Source of the DNA: Psychrobacillus antarcticus
Lineage (GTDB): Bacteria; Bacillota; Bacilli; Bacillales_A; Planococcaceae
Length of the DNA: 64,000 nt
Direction of reading: 5' to 3'
NCBI RefSeq assembly: GCF_029533155.1
Contig: NZ_JAIZDB010000014.1
Location: 1-64,000, forward strand
A program made the position numbers and the translations under genes. Numbering within the stretch: the stretch's first letter is position 1; each line of letters starts with the position of its first letter. The notes beneath the pieces are model-generated. The model worked only from the letters and a program-made list of their open reading frames with translations, was not told where the DNA came from and ran no database searches. Shown here one piece after another: positions 17,298 through 25,892 of this stretch.

Positions 17298-19151
17298 ATG
17301 CGTCAGACAATCGGATATATTATCATTCTTCTTTGCTTTCCACTTATTTGGCTGTTATATTCCTATATCCATAGTGAGACGCAAACTGCCTCTGAGTTTA
17401 AAGAAGATTTAAAAGTTGCAATCCCCCTTAATACACCAATTATTACATCGCCTATTGTTCTATTAGATAAAGATAACGAAATTTTCTCGGAGGATTATGT
17501 TGAGTGGCGAGATCCTCTACCATTAGAATCTATTCCTCTCTTCGTTCAAGAAGTGCTTATTCAAAGTGAAGATGTAGAGTTTTATAATCATATTGGCTTT
17601 AATTTTAGCGCGATTTTTCGTGCTGTTTTTGCAAATGCAGCAGCAAATGCAAGCGACCAGGGAGCAAGCACAATCACTCAGCAATTAGTGAGGTTAAGAT
17701 ACTTATCTACAGAAAAAACGTATGAACGGAAAGTCACAGAACTAGTCTACGCATACGAGATGGAAAAACATTCGAACAAAGAGCAAATACTAGAAAACTA
17801 TCTAAACGAAATATATTTTAGTAACCAAGTGTATGGAATTGGCGCAGCCGCAACCTATTATTTTGGTAAACCATTAGGTGAATTAACTGAAGCACAACAA
17901 GTATTTATTAGTGCTATTCCAAATAATCCATCCGTTTATAATCCATTGAAAAATTTTGAAGCTACTAAAAATCGGCAAGAATTGTTGATTGATATTTTAG
18001 TGAAGAACGATAAAATTTCTACAGAGCATGGGAATGGGTTAAAAAATGAGCCTATTGTTCTTCAAACTAAAACAAAAACACAATTGTATCCAGTTTATAG
18101 TACGTATGTATTAGACGAATTAAAGTCTTTAATCAGTACAAGTGAGGGATTTCAAGAGAAAATTGAATCCGCCTCAAACGAACAGCAAGCACAGTTTTTC
18201 AAAAATGAATTACAAACTCGCGTGAATGAAGTAATTTCTCAGGGCCTAATTGTACATACCGCTTTAGACCCACACAAACAAAAAGAAGATGTAGCTTATA
18301 TCGATAGCCTCCTGCATCAAACAAAAGATTTACAAGCTGCTTCTGTAGTTATTAATAATGAAACAAGAGAAATTGTCAGTATGTACGGCGGGAAGGATTA
18401 TAAAAAGTTTGATTTTAACCGGGCAAATCAAGCAGTGAGACAACCTGGATCCGCTTTAAAACCCTTACTTGTGTATGGACCAGTTTTTGAAACGACTTCA
18501 TTAACTCCTAACAACGAAGTAAGTGGGGGTAAATTATGTATTGGGGATTATTGTCCTCAAAATTATGGAGGAGCCGTATACGGAAATGTTACCTTAAAAC
18601 AAGCTTTTCGTTTTAGCCATAACACTCCCGCTGTGCGTCTATTGCAAACCGTCGGGATTGAAGATGCCTTTGCGAAGTTAGAGCAATTCCAATTTGATCA
18701 TTTAATCGAGGAAGATCATACCTACCCTGCTGCTCTTGGTGGTTTGACGAATGGAGTAACAGTGCTCGAAATGGCGGACGCTTATACAGGCTTTATTAAC
18801 GGAATGTATAAACCTGCCCATGCTATTCGCAAAGTAACAAACAAGAGTGGTGATATTCTATATGAATGGAAAGAAGAAAAGATCGAAGTATGGTCTCCTA
18901 AAACTGTAAATATAATGAGAGACTTACTGGCAGATGTAGTAGTTAATGGGACTGGTAAAGGTTTATCAATGACCGCTCCTTATGTTGGAGCTAAAACAGG
19001 AACGACAAATGACTTTTATGATTACTGGGTTGCTGGACTTTCCGATACACATACTTCGGCAGTATGGATTGGCTATGATATGCCACAAAATATGAAGCCA
19101 ATAGAATCTAAAAAGATTCATCATAAGATATTTAACCAAATCATGAATTGA
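17298..19151 (+). CDS. class A penicillin-binding protein (glycosyltransferase/transpeptidase)
   Basis: Bifunctional cell-wall enzyme: polymerises lipid II and cross-links peptides outside the membrane. One N-terminal membrane helix (about 5-24); GT51 domain with QSEDVEFYNHIGF, GASTITQQLVR and an ENYLNEIYFSNQVYG segment; transpeptidase domain with the serine motif GSALKP, the second motif SHN and the third motif AKTGTT. All catalytic motifs are intact. It is shorter (617 residues) than PBP1 and lacks C-terminal extensions, closer to PbpF/PbpG-type enzymes linked to sporulation; exact paralogue not assigned. Start ATG at 17298 follows TTGGAG; an in-frame GTG lies 9 bases upstream. Confidence 0.9.
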   Translation: MRQTIGYIIILLCFPLIWLLYSYIHSETQTASEFKEDLKVAIPLNTPIITSPIVLLDKDNEIFSEDYVEWRDPLPLESIPLFVQEVLIQSEDVEFYNHIGFNFSAIFRAVFANAAANASDQGASTITQQLVRLRYLSTEKTYERKVTELVYAYEMEKHSNKEQILENYLNEIYFSNQVYGIGAAATYYFGKPLGELTEAQQVFISAIPNNPSVYNPLKNFEATKNRQELLIDILVKNDKISTEHGNGLKNEPIVLQTKTKTQLYPVYSTYVLDELKSLISTSEGFQEKIESASNEQQAQFFKNELQTRVNEVISQGLIVHTALDPHKQKEDVAYIDSLLHQTKDLQAASVVINNETREIVSMYGGKDYKKFDFNRANQAVRQPGSALKPLLVYGPVFETTSLTPNNEVSGGKLCIGDYCPQNYGGAVYGNVTLKQAFRFSHNTPAVRLLQTVGIEDAFAKLEQFQFDHLIEEDHTYPAALGGLTNGVTVLEMADAYTGFINGMYKPAHAIRKVTNKSGDILYEWKEEKIEVWSPKTVNIMRDLLADVVVNGTGKGLSMTAPYVGAKTGTTNDFYDYWVAGLSDTHTSAVWIGYDMPQNMKPIESKKIHHKIFNQIMN

Positions 19152-19167
19152 GTAAATAGAGACGAAA

Positions 19168-19203
19168 AAATGAGCTTGAGATGTTTCTCCAAGCTCATTT
19201 TTC
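19168..19203 (+). terminator. terminator of the penicillin-binding protein gene
   Basis: AAATGAGCTTG / CAAGCTCATTT stem followed by TTTC, 17 bases after the stop codon. Confidence 0.8.
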
Positions 19204-19372
19204 TATACAAAATAAAGCCTAATCGGGTCATTTTAGGCTCTGTTGAAGAATAAAGTAGATTTTAGATACCTCTCTCGAAATTTTACTAATTAAAGTGTCC
19301 ACCCTAAAAGATATAGGAATAGTACGTCGCTAGATCAAATAAAATGATAACAGGTAGAAATGAGGTGATTGT

Positions 19373-19798
19373 ATGTTAGAAAAACTTAGAAAAATTAATC
19401 TAAAAACTGCTGTAATCATGGGGATTACTTTTTATTCTTTGACTATCTTAATCCATCTTCTTATTTTAAGTGGGATTATTCCATTCACATGGGTTAATGG
19501 TGGACGGTCTGAATCCTTCGCTACTCAACTACCAATATCTATAGTAAATATTGTTATTTCTATTTTTGGAGGAATTTTTACACTGTTTGTTGGCAGAAAT
19601 ATACTAAGTAAATACAAAAGGGCACTAACCATTATATGTTGGCTTTTTGTTGTACTTTGGTCAGTTGGGTTTATACAACAATTGTTAGGTACACCTTTTG
19701 AAAAAATGATTTGTTCGTTTATATTGTTGCTAGGAGTCATCTCGAACTTCCGTATGGCGATTGAAAAAAGAATAACACTTAAATTAACAAATTCATGA
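19373..19798 (+). CDS. four-helix membrane protein, unknown function
   Basis: A 141-residue protein with four clear hydrophobic helices (about 13-36, 51-75, 83-104, 109-128) and a basic C-terminus. GAGGTGATT precedes ATG, supporting expression. No family is recognised. It stands alone between the penicillin-binding protein gene and a possible small peptide gene. It could be an integral membrane helper of unknown role; nothing in the context points to a function. Confidence 0.6.
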   Translation: MLEKLRKINLKTAVIMGITFYSLTILIHLLILSGIIPFTWVNGGRSESFATQLPISIVNIVISIFGGIFTLFVGRNILSKYKRALTIICWLFVVLWSVGFIQQLLGTPFEKMICSFILLLGVISNFRMAIEKRITLKLTNS

Positions 19799-19863
19799 AA
19801 AAAAGTGCTTTAAGTTAAGGATACTTCTTCAGTATAAATTTCTTCATGGAGGACCTTTCTAAA

Positions 19864-19965
19864 ATGGTATTTATTGCCCACCTAATCGTTTTGATGTTTC
19901 TCTCTTATATTATCTTTCTCAATCATTGTTTATATAATACTTACTCTGCTCAATCTTATCTTTAA
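19864..19965 (+). CDS. possible small hydrophobic peptide (33 residues)
   Basis: A short frame beginning MVFIAHLIVLMFLS and containing one membrane-helix-like stretch. GGAGG lies 11 bases upstream of ATG, and a + strand terminator hairpin follows at 20009. The frame can extend upstream to an ATG at 19846 that has no ribosome site. No homologue is recalled, so it may be spurious. Confidence 0.25.
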   Translation: MVFIAHLIVLMFLSYIIFLNHCLYNTYSAQSYL

Positions 19966-20008
19966 TATCTACTCACTTATTGATTGAAGTGCAACGCGGC
20001 TAATCTTG

Positions 20009-20056
20009 AACCTCGTATACTGATCGCGCTTTGTTCAAAGTACGAGGTTTTTTTAT
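20009..20056 (+). terminator. rightward terminator
   Basis: AACCTCGTA / TACGAGGTT stem followed by TTTTTTTATAA. The T run is only on the + strand, so it ends a rightward transcript coming from about 19.4-20.0 kb rather than the leftward gene beside it. Confidence 0.65.
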
Positions 20057-20616
20057 AATTTTTCAACAGCAAGATCTACTATTTTTCTAATAACAAGCGG
20101 TATTTCATCCGAACTTTTAATAGTAAACAAATGCTCCGCTTCATCTTCAGTGGGAACTATTATATCTCCTGTATTAGTCTCTACTTGCTGTCTAGAAAGT
20201 ACTTCGGCAAAAGTTGAAGCGACTCTTAATATCTTTGTACTGCGTTGACCTTCAGCGATTCTTTGTTTTAGAACATGATCGGGGAGTTCAAAATTTACAA
20301 GGATACAAGTAAATCCTTGGTTTTGATAATATTCAATTAATCTCAAACGACCTTTTCGATTGCGATTCGAGTTACAAAGAATAAGATGGCAAGTTGTCTC
20401 TTGAACTGCATGATTAACAATCGCTTGTGTAATTGCATATTTTATCGTGTTACTCCCCTGCTTGGGAAGTAAGGATTGGTAATGTGTATGAAGGAACTCC
20501 GCATGATTATCTTGATCAATCACTACTGAGTTGAGAAGCTCTTTTTCCAAAACTTCGGCAAATGTCGTTTTACCGCTATGCGTTTTTCCGACCGTCATAA
20601 CTACTAACCTTTTCAT
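20053..20616 (-). CDS. P-loop NTPase/kinase-like protein (AAA_33 type)
   Basis: A 187-residue P-loop protein: Walker A GKTHSGKTT about residue 10, an early Asp (VVIDQDNHAEF), a central LILCNSNRNRKGRLRLI and an arginine-rich lid KQRIAEGQRS typical of small kinases that phosphorylate metabolites or nucleic acid ends. Substrate unknown. The start at 20616 (MKRLVVMTVG) is preferred to the longer frame from 20640, since the P-loop would then sit at the usual distance; ribosome sites are weak for both. The gene next door is an aminoglycoside phosphotransferase-like gene on the same strand, a possible pair. Confidence 0.65.
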   Translation of the reverse strand: MKRLVVMTVGKTHSGKTTFAEVLEKELLNSVVIDQDNHAEFLHTHYQSLLPKQGSNTIKYAITQAIVNHAVQETTCHLILCNSNRNRKGRLRLIEYYQNQGFTCILVNFELPDHVLKQRIAEGQRSTKILRVASTFAEVLSRQQVETNTGDIIVPTEDEAEHLFTIKSSDEIPLVIRKIVDLAVEKL

Positions 20617-20698
20617 TAGATAAATACAACTCCATCCCAAATTTTAGAATTAACCTTACATTTTATTCGCAGCACTGAAAGAGATAAGGAATAGCATT

Positions 20699-21568
20699 TT
20701 AGTTAGAAGGTAGGTACTCTCGCCATTCCTCCCACACTTTCAGATAAGCACTTAAGTCATGAGGATGTACTTTTTTACAAATCCCGATACGGGTATATAA
20801 CTGAAATAAGACCTCTTCCAAAAGCTTTGTATTACTAATTGAGTTATTTTGGTTCAACAATGAAAATGATGAAAATAATGTCCCTAAATCTAAATCGTCT
20901 GGAGAAGAGCAAAATGCGTATGTAAAATCATAAATCATCGGACCTATTAGCGGTGAAGGATCAATAACTCCATTTAATTTACTGTCTTTAAATATTAAAT
21001 TATGAACGCCAATATCTCCGTGAAGATAATACTTTTCTTCTTGATGCTCATAAGTATTTAGTTTATTTACTAAAACTCCTACTCTTCTATGTTCTTCACT
21101 TGAAAACAAATCCCCAATATTAGCTTTAGCATATTCTAAACTTTCTAGATTAAAGTCCGCCCATGAGTTTCTACTTACCCCCGTAAGCCTACCCCGGTTG
21201 GCGTTCTCATCTGCTTTTTTATATTGATTGAACAATTCCTCCACAATAATAGTCATCCATCCCAGCTTAGACCCTCTATTTATATGAGTATCTCCTAAAA
21301 TATAAGAGTAGACTATAAATTCATTGTTTTCGTCAGTGTAAAGTATATTTGGCAACAACTTCACATTTCTATAAATTTGAAGAAAATCCTTCGTTGTAGT
21401 AATTATATTAGGTTGATCTATTTTTATAACATATAATGGCTTGTCTCCTGAAGATAAACTATATATAATTCCAGCTGTAGTACCTCCTTTAATTTCTTTA
21501 TATTCTATATTTTCTTCAATGATGCCTAGGCACTTAAGAGTAATTGTGATTTCGTCTATTGTTTTCAT
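20699..21568 (-). CDS. aminoglycoside phosphotransferase (APH)-family kinase-like protein
   Basis: A 289-residue small-molecule kinase fold. It shows an N-terminal nucleotide loop region (EIKGGTTAGIIYSL with a following KID), the catalytic loop YYLHGDIGVHNLIF (Brenner motif HGDxxxxN) near residue 180, and the metal-binding Asp in GVIDPSPLIG. Members phosphorylate antibiotics, choline, homoserine or other small molecules. Resistance cannot be claimed from this. It lies directly upstream of the P-loop kinase gene and upstream of a repeat-filled gap. Confidence 0.75.
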   Translation of the reverse strand: MKTIDEITITLKCLGIIEENIEYKEIKGGTTAGIIYSLSSGDKPLYVIKIDQPNIITTTKDFLQIYRNVKLLPNILYTDENNEFIVYSYILGDTHINRGSKLGWMTIIVEELFNQYKKADENANRGRLTGVSRNSWADFNLESLEYAKANIGDLFSSEEHRRVGVLVNKLNTYEHQEEKYYLHGDIGVHNLIFKDSKLNGVIDPSPLIGPMIYDFTYAFCSSPDDLDLGTLFSSFSLLNQNNSISNTKLLEEVLFQLYTRIGICKKVHPHDLSAYLKVWEEWREYLPSN

Positions 21569-21688
21569 GTCTAAACCTCACTTGTAATTGAATTTCAATT
21601 TCATACGGTTATCATCCTATATATAGTGAATTTTATTGATTAGAGCGGCAGTAGTATTATTCTATATTCCTTTATTTCATATTAAAGT

Positions 21689-21894
21689 ACTACTCACTCA
21701 ATTGATTGGAGTGAAAGGTGGCGACTCCAGTGGGATGAGTGAGACAGATGAGATATCACATCGACGCGTTAGCGACGGTGATAGCTCATCGCTCACCCCA
21801 CGGAGGCCAACAGGATGTTAGTCACGAAGGCATTGCCACACGACGTGGCGCACTTAGCCTTCGTTCTACACCTGAAACGGAAGTCAGTCGTGTC
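21689..21894 (+). repeat. modular intergenic repeat, copy A
   Basis: Begins TACTACTCACTCAATTGATT, GGAGTGAAAGGTGGCGACTCC and ends CTGAAACGGAAGTCAGTCGTG. The centre has the interrupted hairpin GATGAGATATCAC / GTGATAGCTCATC (one mismatch), then CCACGGAGGCCAACAGGATG. The same ends and modules occur at 36044-36370 and 63686-63822. It fills most of the 338-base gap between two divergent/convergent gene groups. Confidence 0.75.
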
Positions 21895-21906
21895 CTATAA
21901 TAGAAA

Positions 21907-22467
21907 TCAAAGAAATGGTAAACTAGCAACTATTCCATTGTATAGTTTAATCATTATATAAATAACGAGTGCGATAAAAAGACTCCAGACGATGATCTCA
22001 AACATGACTAATCCAAGTGTACCGACAAGAGTCATCGAACTGCTCAATTTATATACGACATAAACAAAATATATAAAAGTAGTTATCAAAAATATAATTA
22101 GCAATAATTGGACCGATTGAAATCCAACTAAAGAAATCACTGCTCCAACAAAAAAGATAACAAAGCCTCCACGTGCCTGTGCCATAGTCTTACCTTCATA
22201 GTCCTTTGAGAAAAACAGCATACCAATTTCATGAATCGTCTCCGCAATTAGTTTCAATGCAGAAAGAATCATAAAATAGATTAATGCCAGAATGATCAAT
22301 AAAAAAAGTTTTAGTTCTAAATCGGAAAGAAATTCTCTCATTCCACTGTACACACCAATTACCTTAAAAAGTTCTATAACTTTATTCATCGTAAATGTAG
22401 CGAATGATAAACTGAACAATACTATCGTAATTAGTGGTAAAAAGCCAAACACATAAGGGTTTTTCAT
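21907..22467 (-). CDS. yufK: integral membrane protein, YufK/DUF5366-like
   Basis: A 186-residue protein with about five hydrophobic helices and few charged residues. The family call rests on its size, topology and position next to the mrp operon, where B. subtilis carries yufK; I cannot confirm it by motif. It is divergent from mrpA, with 242 bases of shared upstream DNA. ATG follows a weak AAAGGAG site. Function is unknown. Confidence 0.55.
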   Translation of the reverse strand: MKNPYVFGFLPLITIVLFSLSFATFTMNKVIELFKVIGVYSGMREFLSDLELKLFLLIILALIYFMILSALKLIAETIHEIGMLFFSKDYEGKTMAQARGGFVIFFVGAVISLVGFQSVQLLLIIFLITTFIYFVYVVYKLSSSMTLVGTLGLVMFEIIVWSLFIALVIYIMIKLYNGIVASLPFL

Positions 22468-22709
22468 ATGTACTCCTTTGAAAGGTTGTTCCTGTTATTT
22501 TTCTTTATGGCTAGCCTGTTGTAGAAGCAAGTGAATTTTTTGTGACAGTATTAATTTACCTAGTTCTACTTATTTAACTAATCTTAAATATCATATCGAA
22601 AGAAAGATACTATATGCAATAGCAAGTAATACATTCTATGCAATTAATACTTATCTGCGTTATAATTTTGGAGATACATTAAATACACTAATTTGAGAGG
22701 AGGATTCCT

Positions 22710-25142
22710 TTGTCCTTAATTTTCGCAATTTTCTTGCCCATTATATTGGCGTTAGTGATTCCTTTTTTATTCAAGAAAGTTTCGAGTATTCATACTGGTT
22801 GGTTCGTGCTACTTGCTCCACTTGCTTTGGTAATCTTTTATGCTACATATATACCAACTGTCATGGATGGTAGCACATACATAGACAAGTTTGCTTGGAT
22901 TCCATCATTGGATATTTCATTAGTTTCATACATAGATGGACTAAGCTTGCTGTTTTCACTACTCATAACTGGAATTGGCGCATTAGTTGTTCTCTATTCT
23001 ATCTTTTATTTAGATAAAGATAAGGAGAAACTTGGTAACTTCTACGTTTACTTATTACTATTTATGAGTGCAATGCTAGGTGTTGTTCAATCAGATCATC
23101 TCATCAGTTTATATTTCTTCTGGGAATTAACTTCTATATCCTCGTTCCTGCTAATCGGATATTGGTACACCAGGGATGGTTCTCGATTTGGGGCTTTAAA
23201 ATCGATGATGATCACTGTGTTCGGTGGTCTGATGATGCTAGGTGGATTCCTGTTACTTGGTATTATGGGAGATACGTTCTCTATTCGTGAATTGATCGAT
23301 CAGGCACCAACGCTTGTAAGTCAGGAGTTATTTGTTTGGGCACTTGTTCTCGTACTAATCGGGGCATTTACAAAGTCTGCTCAGTTCCCATTTTACATTT
23401 GGTTACCGGATGCAATGGAAGCACCTACTCCGGTTAGTGCATATCTGCATTCTGCAACAATGGTTAAAGCAGGTTTATACTTAGTTGCTAGATTCACACC
23501 CATATTTGCGTTATCAGAAGTCTGGGTTTGGCTTGTAACGGGAGTAGGATTACTAACTCTGTTATGGGGTTCTATCTTTGCTGTAAAGCAAACAGATTTA
23601 AAGGCCATATTAGCTTTCTCTACAGTAAGCCAGCTCGGGTTGATCATGTCGTTGCTTGGTATTGGATCTATCTCCTATCATGTTACTGGAGATTTAGTGA
23701 CTACCTTTACATTCGCTACTTTTGCAGCGATATTCCACTTAATGAACCATGCTACGTTTAAAGGTAGCTTGTTTATGATTGCAGGTATTGTTGATCATGA
23801 AACAGGTACACGAGATATTCGTAAGCTTGGTGGATTGATGAGCTTGATGCCTATTAGCTTTACTATCGCTATGATTGGTAGTTTCTCCATGGCTGGAATT
23901 CCACTATTTAATGGATTCTTAAGTAAAGAAATGTTTTTAGATGCTACTCTTTCCTTGCAGCACTTTAATGTGCATTCTTTAGAATCTTGGTGGATTTTGT
24001 TTCCATTAGTAGCCTGGGTTGCTAGTGTTTTCACATTTGTCTATAGCCTATATTTTGTATTCCATACATTTAGAGGCAACTACAAACCTGAGCTGTTACC
24101 GAAAAAAGCACATGAAGCACCTCTAGGCATGCTTGTATCTCCGAGTATTTTAGCAATACTTGTGATCGTAATATTCTTTGTTCCTAATTTTTTTGGAAAC
24201 ACTTTCATAAAACCCGCAGTAGCAGCTATTCAGCCACTAGCTTATCAAGTGCCTGCAGATGTTGGATTTAAGATAAAAGCATGGCATGGTTTTGACTCTA
24301 TAGCATTGTATATGACATTAGGTATCTTTTTAATAGGTTTCATTTTATATAAAACAATTGCTAAATGGTCTCCTATTTACGATAAAATGCCTGCTAACAT
24401 ATCTCTCAATAGATTTTACGATGGGTTGATGAACCTATCAGACAAAGGTGCTAATCGACTATCCTCTACTTATATGACTGGATCTATTCGATCGTACTTA
24501 ATCTATATGTTCGGTGCAATTATTATTCTATTAGCGTTTACAATGTGGATTAAAGATGCATTTGTCATAGATTTAACTAATTTGGCGCCAATTCAATTTT
24601 TTGAAGTGTTAATTTCCATTGTATTAGTAATTAGTACACTGACTATTTTAATAACAAATTCAAGGCTGACTGCGATTATTGCACTGGGAGCAGTTGGATA
24701 TACAGTCTCATTGTTCTATGTCATATTCAAAGCGCCTGATCTCGCATTAACTCAATTGGTTATAGAAACTGTATCGGTGGCACTATTTTTAGGTGCATTT
24801 TATCATCTTCCTAAATTGAATAAATATGAAAAGGGAAAAGAAGATCGTCGTTTCCGCTTGACTAACTTCGTTATTGCTTTGGGTGTTGGTGTAATGGTTA
24901 CATTAATAGCGATTGCTTCCCATTCTCAAAAGCTTGTAAAATCCATCTCTGACTATTACAAGGAAACCGTCTATTCAGAAGCAGGTGGAGGAAATATCGT
25001 AAATGTTATTTTAGTCGATTATCGTGGCTTTGATACATTATTTGAAATTAGTGTACTTACTATTGCATCGCTTGGAATTATCGGAATGATAACAGTTCGC
25101 CTAGCAAAAAAGAAAGGAGATAGAAAAGTTGAAAACAAATGA
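22710..25142 (+). CDS. mrpA: Mrp Na+/H+ antiporter subunit A
   Basis: Largest subunit of the seven-part Mrp antiporter, which exchanges Na+ for H+ and is needed for pH and salt tolerance. At 810 residues it has the usual MrpA/NuoL-like core with many membrane helices; YFFWELTSISSFLLIGYW holds the conserved Glu, and PDAMEAPTPVSAYLHSATMV and FKGSLFMIAGIVDHETGTRD are NuoL/MrpA signatures. The C-terminal MrpB-like and adjacent domains are present. Start TTG at 22710 follows GAGAGGAGG. First gene of the mrpABCDEFG operon. Confidence 0.96.
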   Translation: MSLIFAIFLPIILALVIPFLFKKVSSIHTGWFVLLAPLALVIFYATYIPTVMDGSTYIDKFAWIPSLDISLVSYIDGLSLLFSLLITGIGALVVLYSIFYLDKDKEKLGNFYVYLLLFMSAMLGVVQSDHLISLYFFWELTSISSFLLIGYWYTRDGSRFGALKSMMITVFGGLMMLGGFLLLGIMGDTFSIRELIDQAPTLVSQELFVWALVLVLIGAFTKSAQFPFYIWLPDAMEAPTPVSAYLHSATMVKAGLYLVARFTPIFALSEVWVWLVTGVGLLTLLWGSIFAVKQTDLKAILAFSTVSQLGLIMSLLGIGSISYHVTGDLVTTFTFATFAAIFHLMNHATFKGSLFMIAGIVDHETGTRDIRKLGGLMSLMPISFTIAMIGSFSMAGIPLFNGFLSKEMFLDATLSLQHFNVHSLESWWILFPLVAWVASVFTFVYSLYFVFHTFRGNYKPELLPKKAHEAPLGMLVSPSILAILVIVIFFVPNFFGNTFIKPAVAAIQPLAYQVPADVGFKIKAWHGFDSIALYMTLGIFLIGFILYKTIAKWSPIYDKMPANISLNRFYDGLMNLSDKGANRLSSTYMTGSIRSYLIYMFGAIIILLAFTMWIKDAFVIDLTNLAPIQFFEVLISIVLVISTLTILITNSRLTAIIALGAVGYTVSLFYVIFKAPDLALTQLVIETVSVALFLGAFYHLPKLNKYEKGKEDRRFRLTNFVIALGVGVMVTLIAIASHSQKLVKSISDYYKETVYSEAGGGNIVNVILVDYRGFDTLFEISVLTIASLGIIGMITVRLAKKKGDRKVENK

Positions 25143-25551
25143 TTTAATTATTCAAACGGCCACAAAAGTAGTGTTTTTCATCATCTTTCTATTCTCCATT
25201 CATATCTTTTTTGCCGGTCACTATACTCCAGGTGGAGGATTTGTAGGTGGATTAGTTATGTCTAGTGCCATTGTTTTACTGATGTTAGCTTTCGATTTGA
25301 AAACCGTACAAGAAATGCTACCGATTAATTACACAGTAGTTACTGCAATTGGTTTATTAATTTCAATCTTAACTGCATCAGGTTCCATTTTCTTTAATGT
25401 CCCATTCTTCACTCACGTATTTGATGACTTTTACATACCATTGCTTGGAGAAACATCTATCCATACCGCTATGTTTTTTGATACCGGCGTATACTTAGTA
25501 GTTGTAGGCGTTACGATAACCATCATTCAAATGATAGGGGGAGATGAATAA
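25129..25551 (+). CDS. mrpB: Mrp antiporter subunit B
   Basis: A 140-residue membrane protein with four helices and the MnhB signature HYTPGGGFVGGLVMSSAI. TTG start with AAAGGAG upstream; it overlaps the end of mrpA by 14 bases, indicating translational coupling. It is required for a working Mrp complex in other Bacillales; its exact chemical role is not settled. Confidence 0.94.
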   Translation: MKTNDLIIQTATKVVFFIIFLFSIHIFFAGHYTPGGGFVGGLVMSSAIVLLMLAFDLKTVQEMLPINYTVVTAIGLLISILTASGSIFFNVPFFTHVFDDFYIPLLGETSIHTAMFFDTGVYLVVVGVTITIIQMIGGDE

Positions 25552-25892
25552 TGGAGATTTTGATGTCCATTTTAATCGGCTTTCTATTTATGGCTGCCGT
25601 CTATTTAATACTATCTAGAAGCTTACTGCGTATAATTATTGGCACTGGTTTGCTTAGTCATGGAACCCATCTATTACTACTAACGATGGGTGGATTAGGC
25701 GGGGAATCTGCTCCTGTATTAGCAGATGGAATTACGGATTATGCAGATCCATTACCACAGGCGCTTATTTTAACGGCGATTGTCATTAGTTTTGGTGTAA
25801 CTGCTTTTTCGCTCGTTTTAGCTTACCGTGCATATAAAGTTGTTGATACCGACAATATGGATTTAATGAAAGGAAATGAAGACAATGATTAA
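25551..25892 (+). CDS. mrpC: Mrp antiporter subunit C (NuoK-like)
   Basis: A 113-residue, three-helix protein similar to the NuoK subunit of complex I: GTGLLSHGTHLLLL and DPLPQALILTAIVISFGVTA are the diagnostic segments. The start ATG overlaps the mrpB stop by one base (TAATG), a classic coupled junction. Length is typical. Confidence 0.95.
   Translation: MEILMSILIGFLFMAAVYLILSRSLLRIIIGTGLLSHGTHLLLLTMGGLGGESAPVLADGITDYADPLPQALILTAIVISFGVTAFSLVLAYRAYKVVDTDNMDLMKGNEDND

Noticed and set aside
17144-17374. 76-residue frame between the MFS and penicillin-binding protein genes
   Set aside because: It runs through a terminator and the repeat string and overlaps the start of the penicillin-binding protein gene in another frame.
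20699-21568. Antibiotic resistance gene (aminoglycoside phosphotransferase)
   Set aside because: The family motifs are present, but many members act on choline, homoserine or other metabolites; nothing here supports drug resistance.
21689-21894. Insertion sequence or MITE with terminal inverted repeats
   Set aside because: No transposase, no clear terminal inverted repeats and no target duplications could be seen; the repeats are reported as modular intergenic elements instead.
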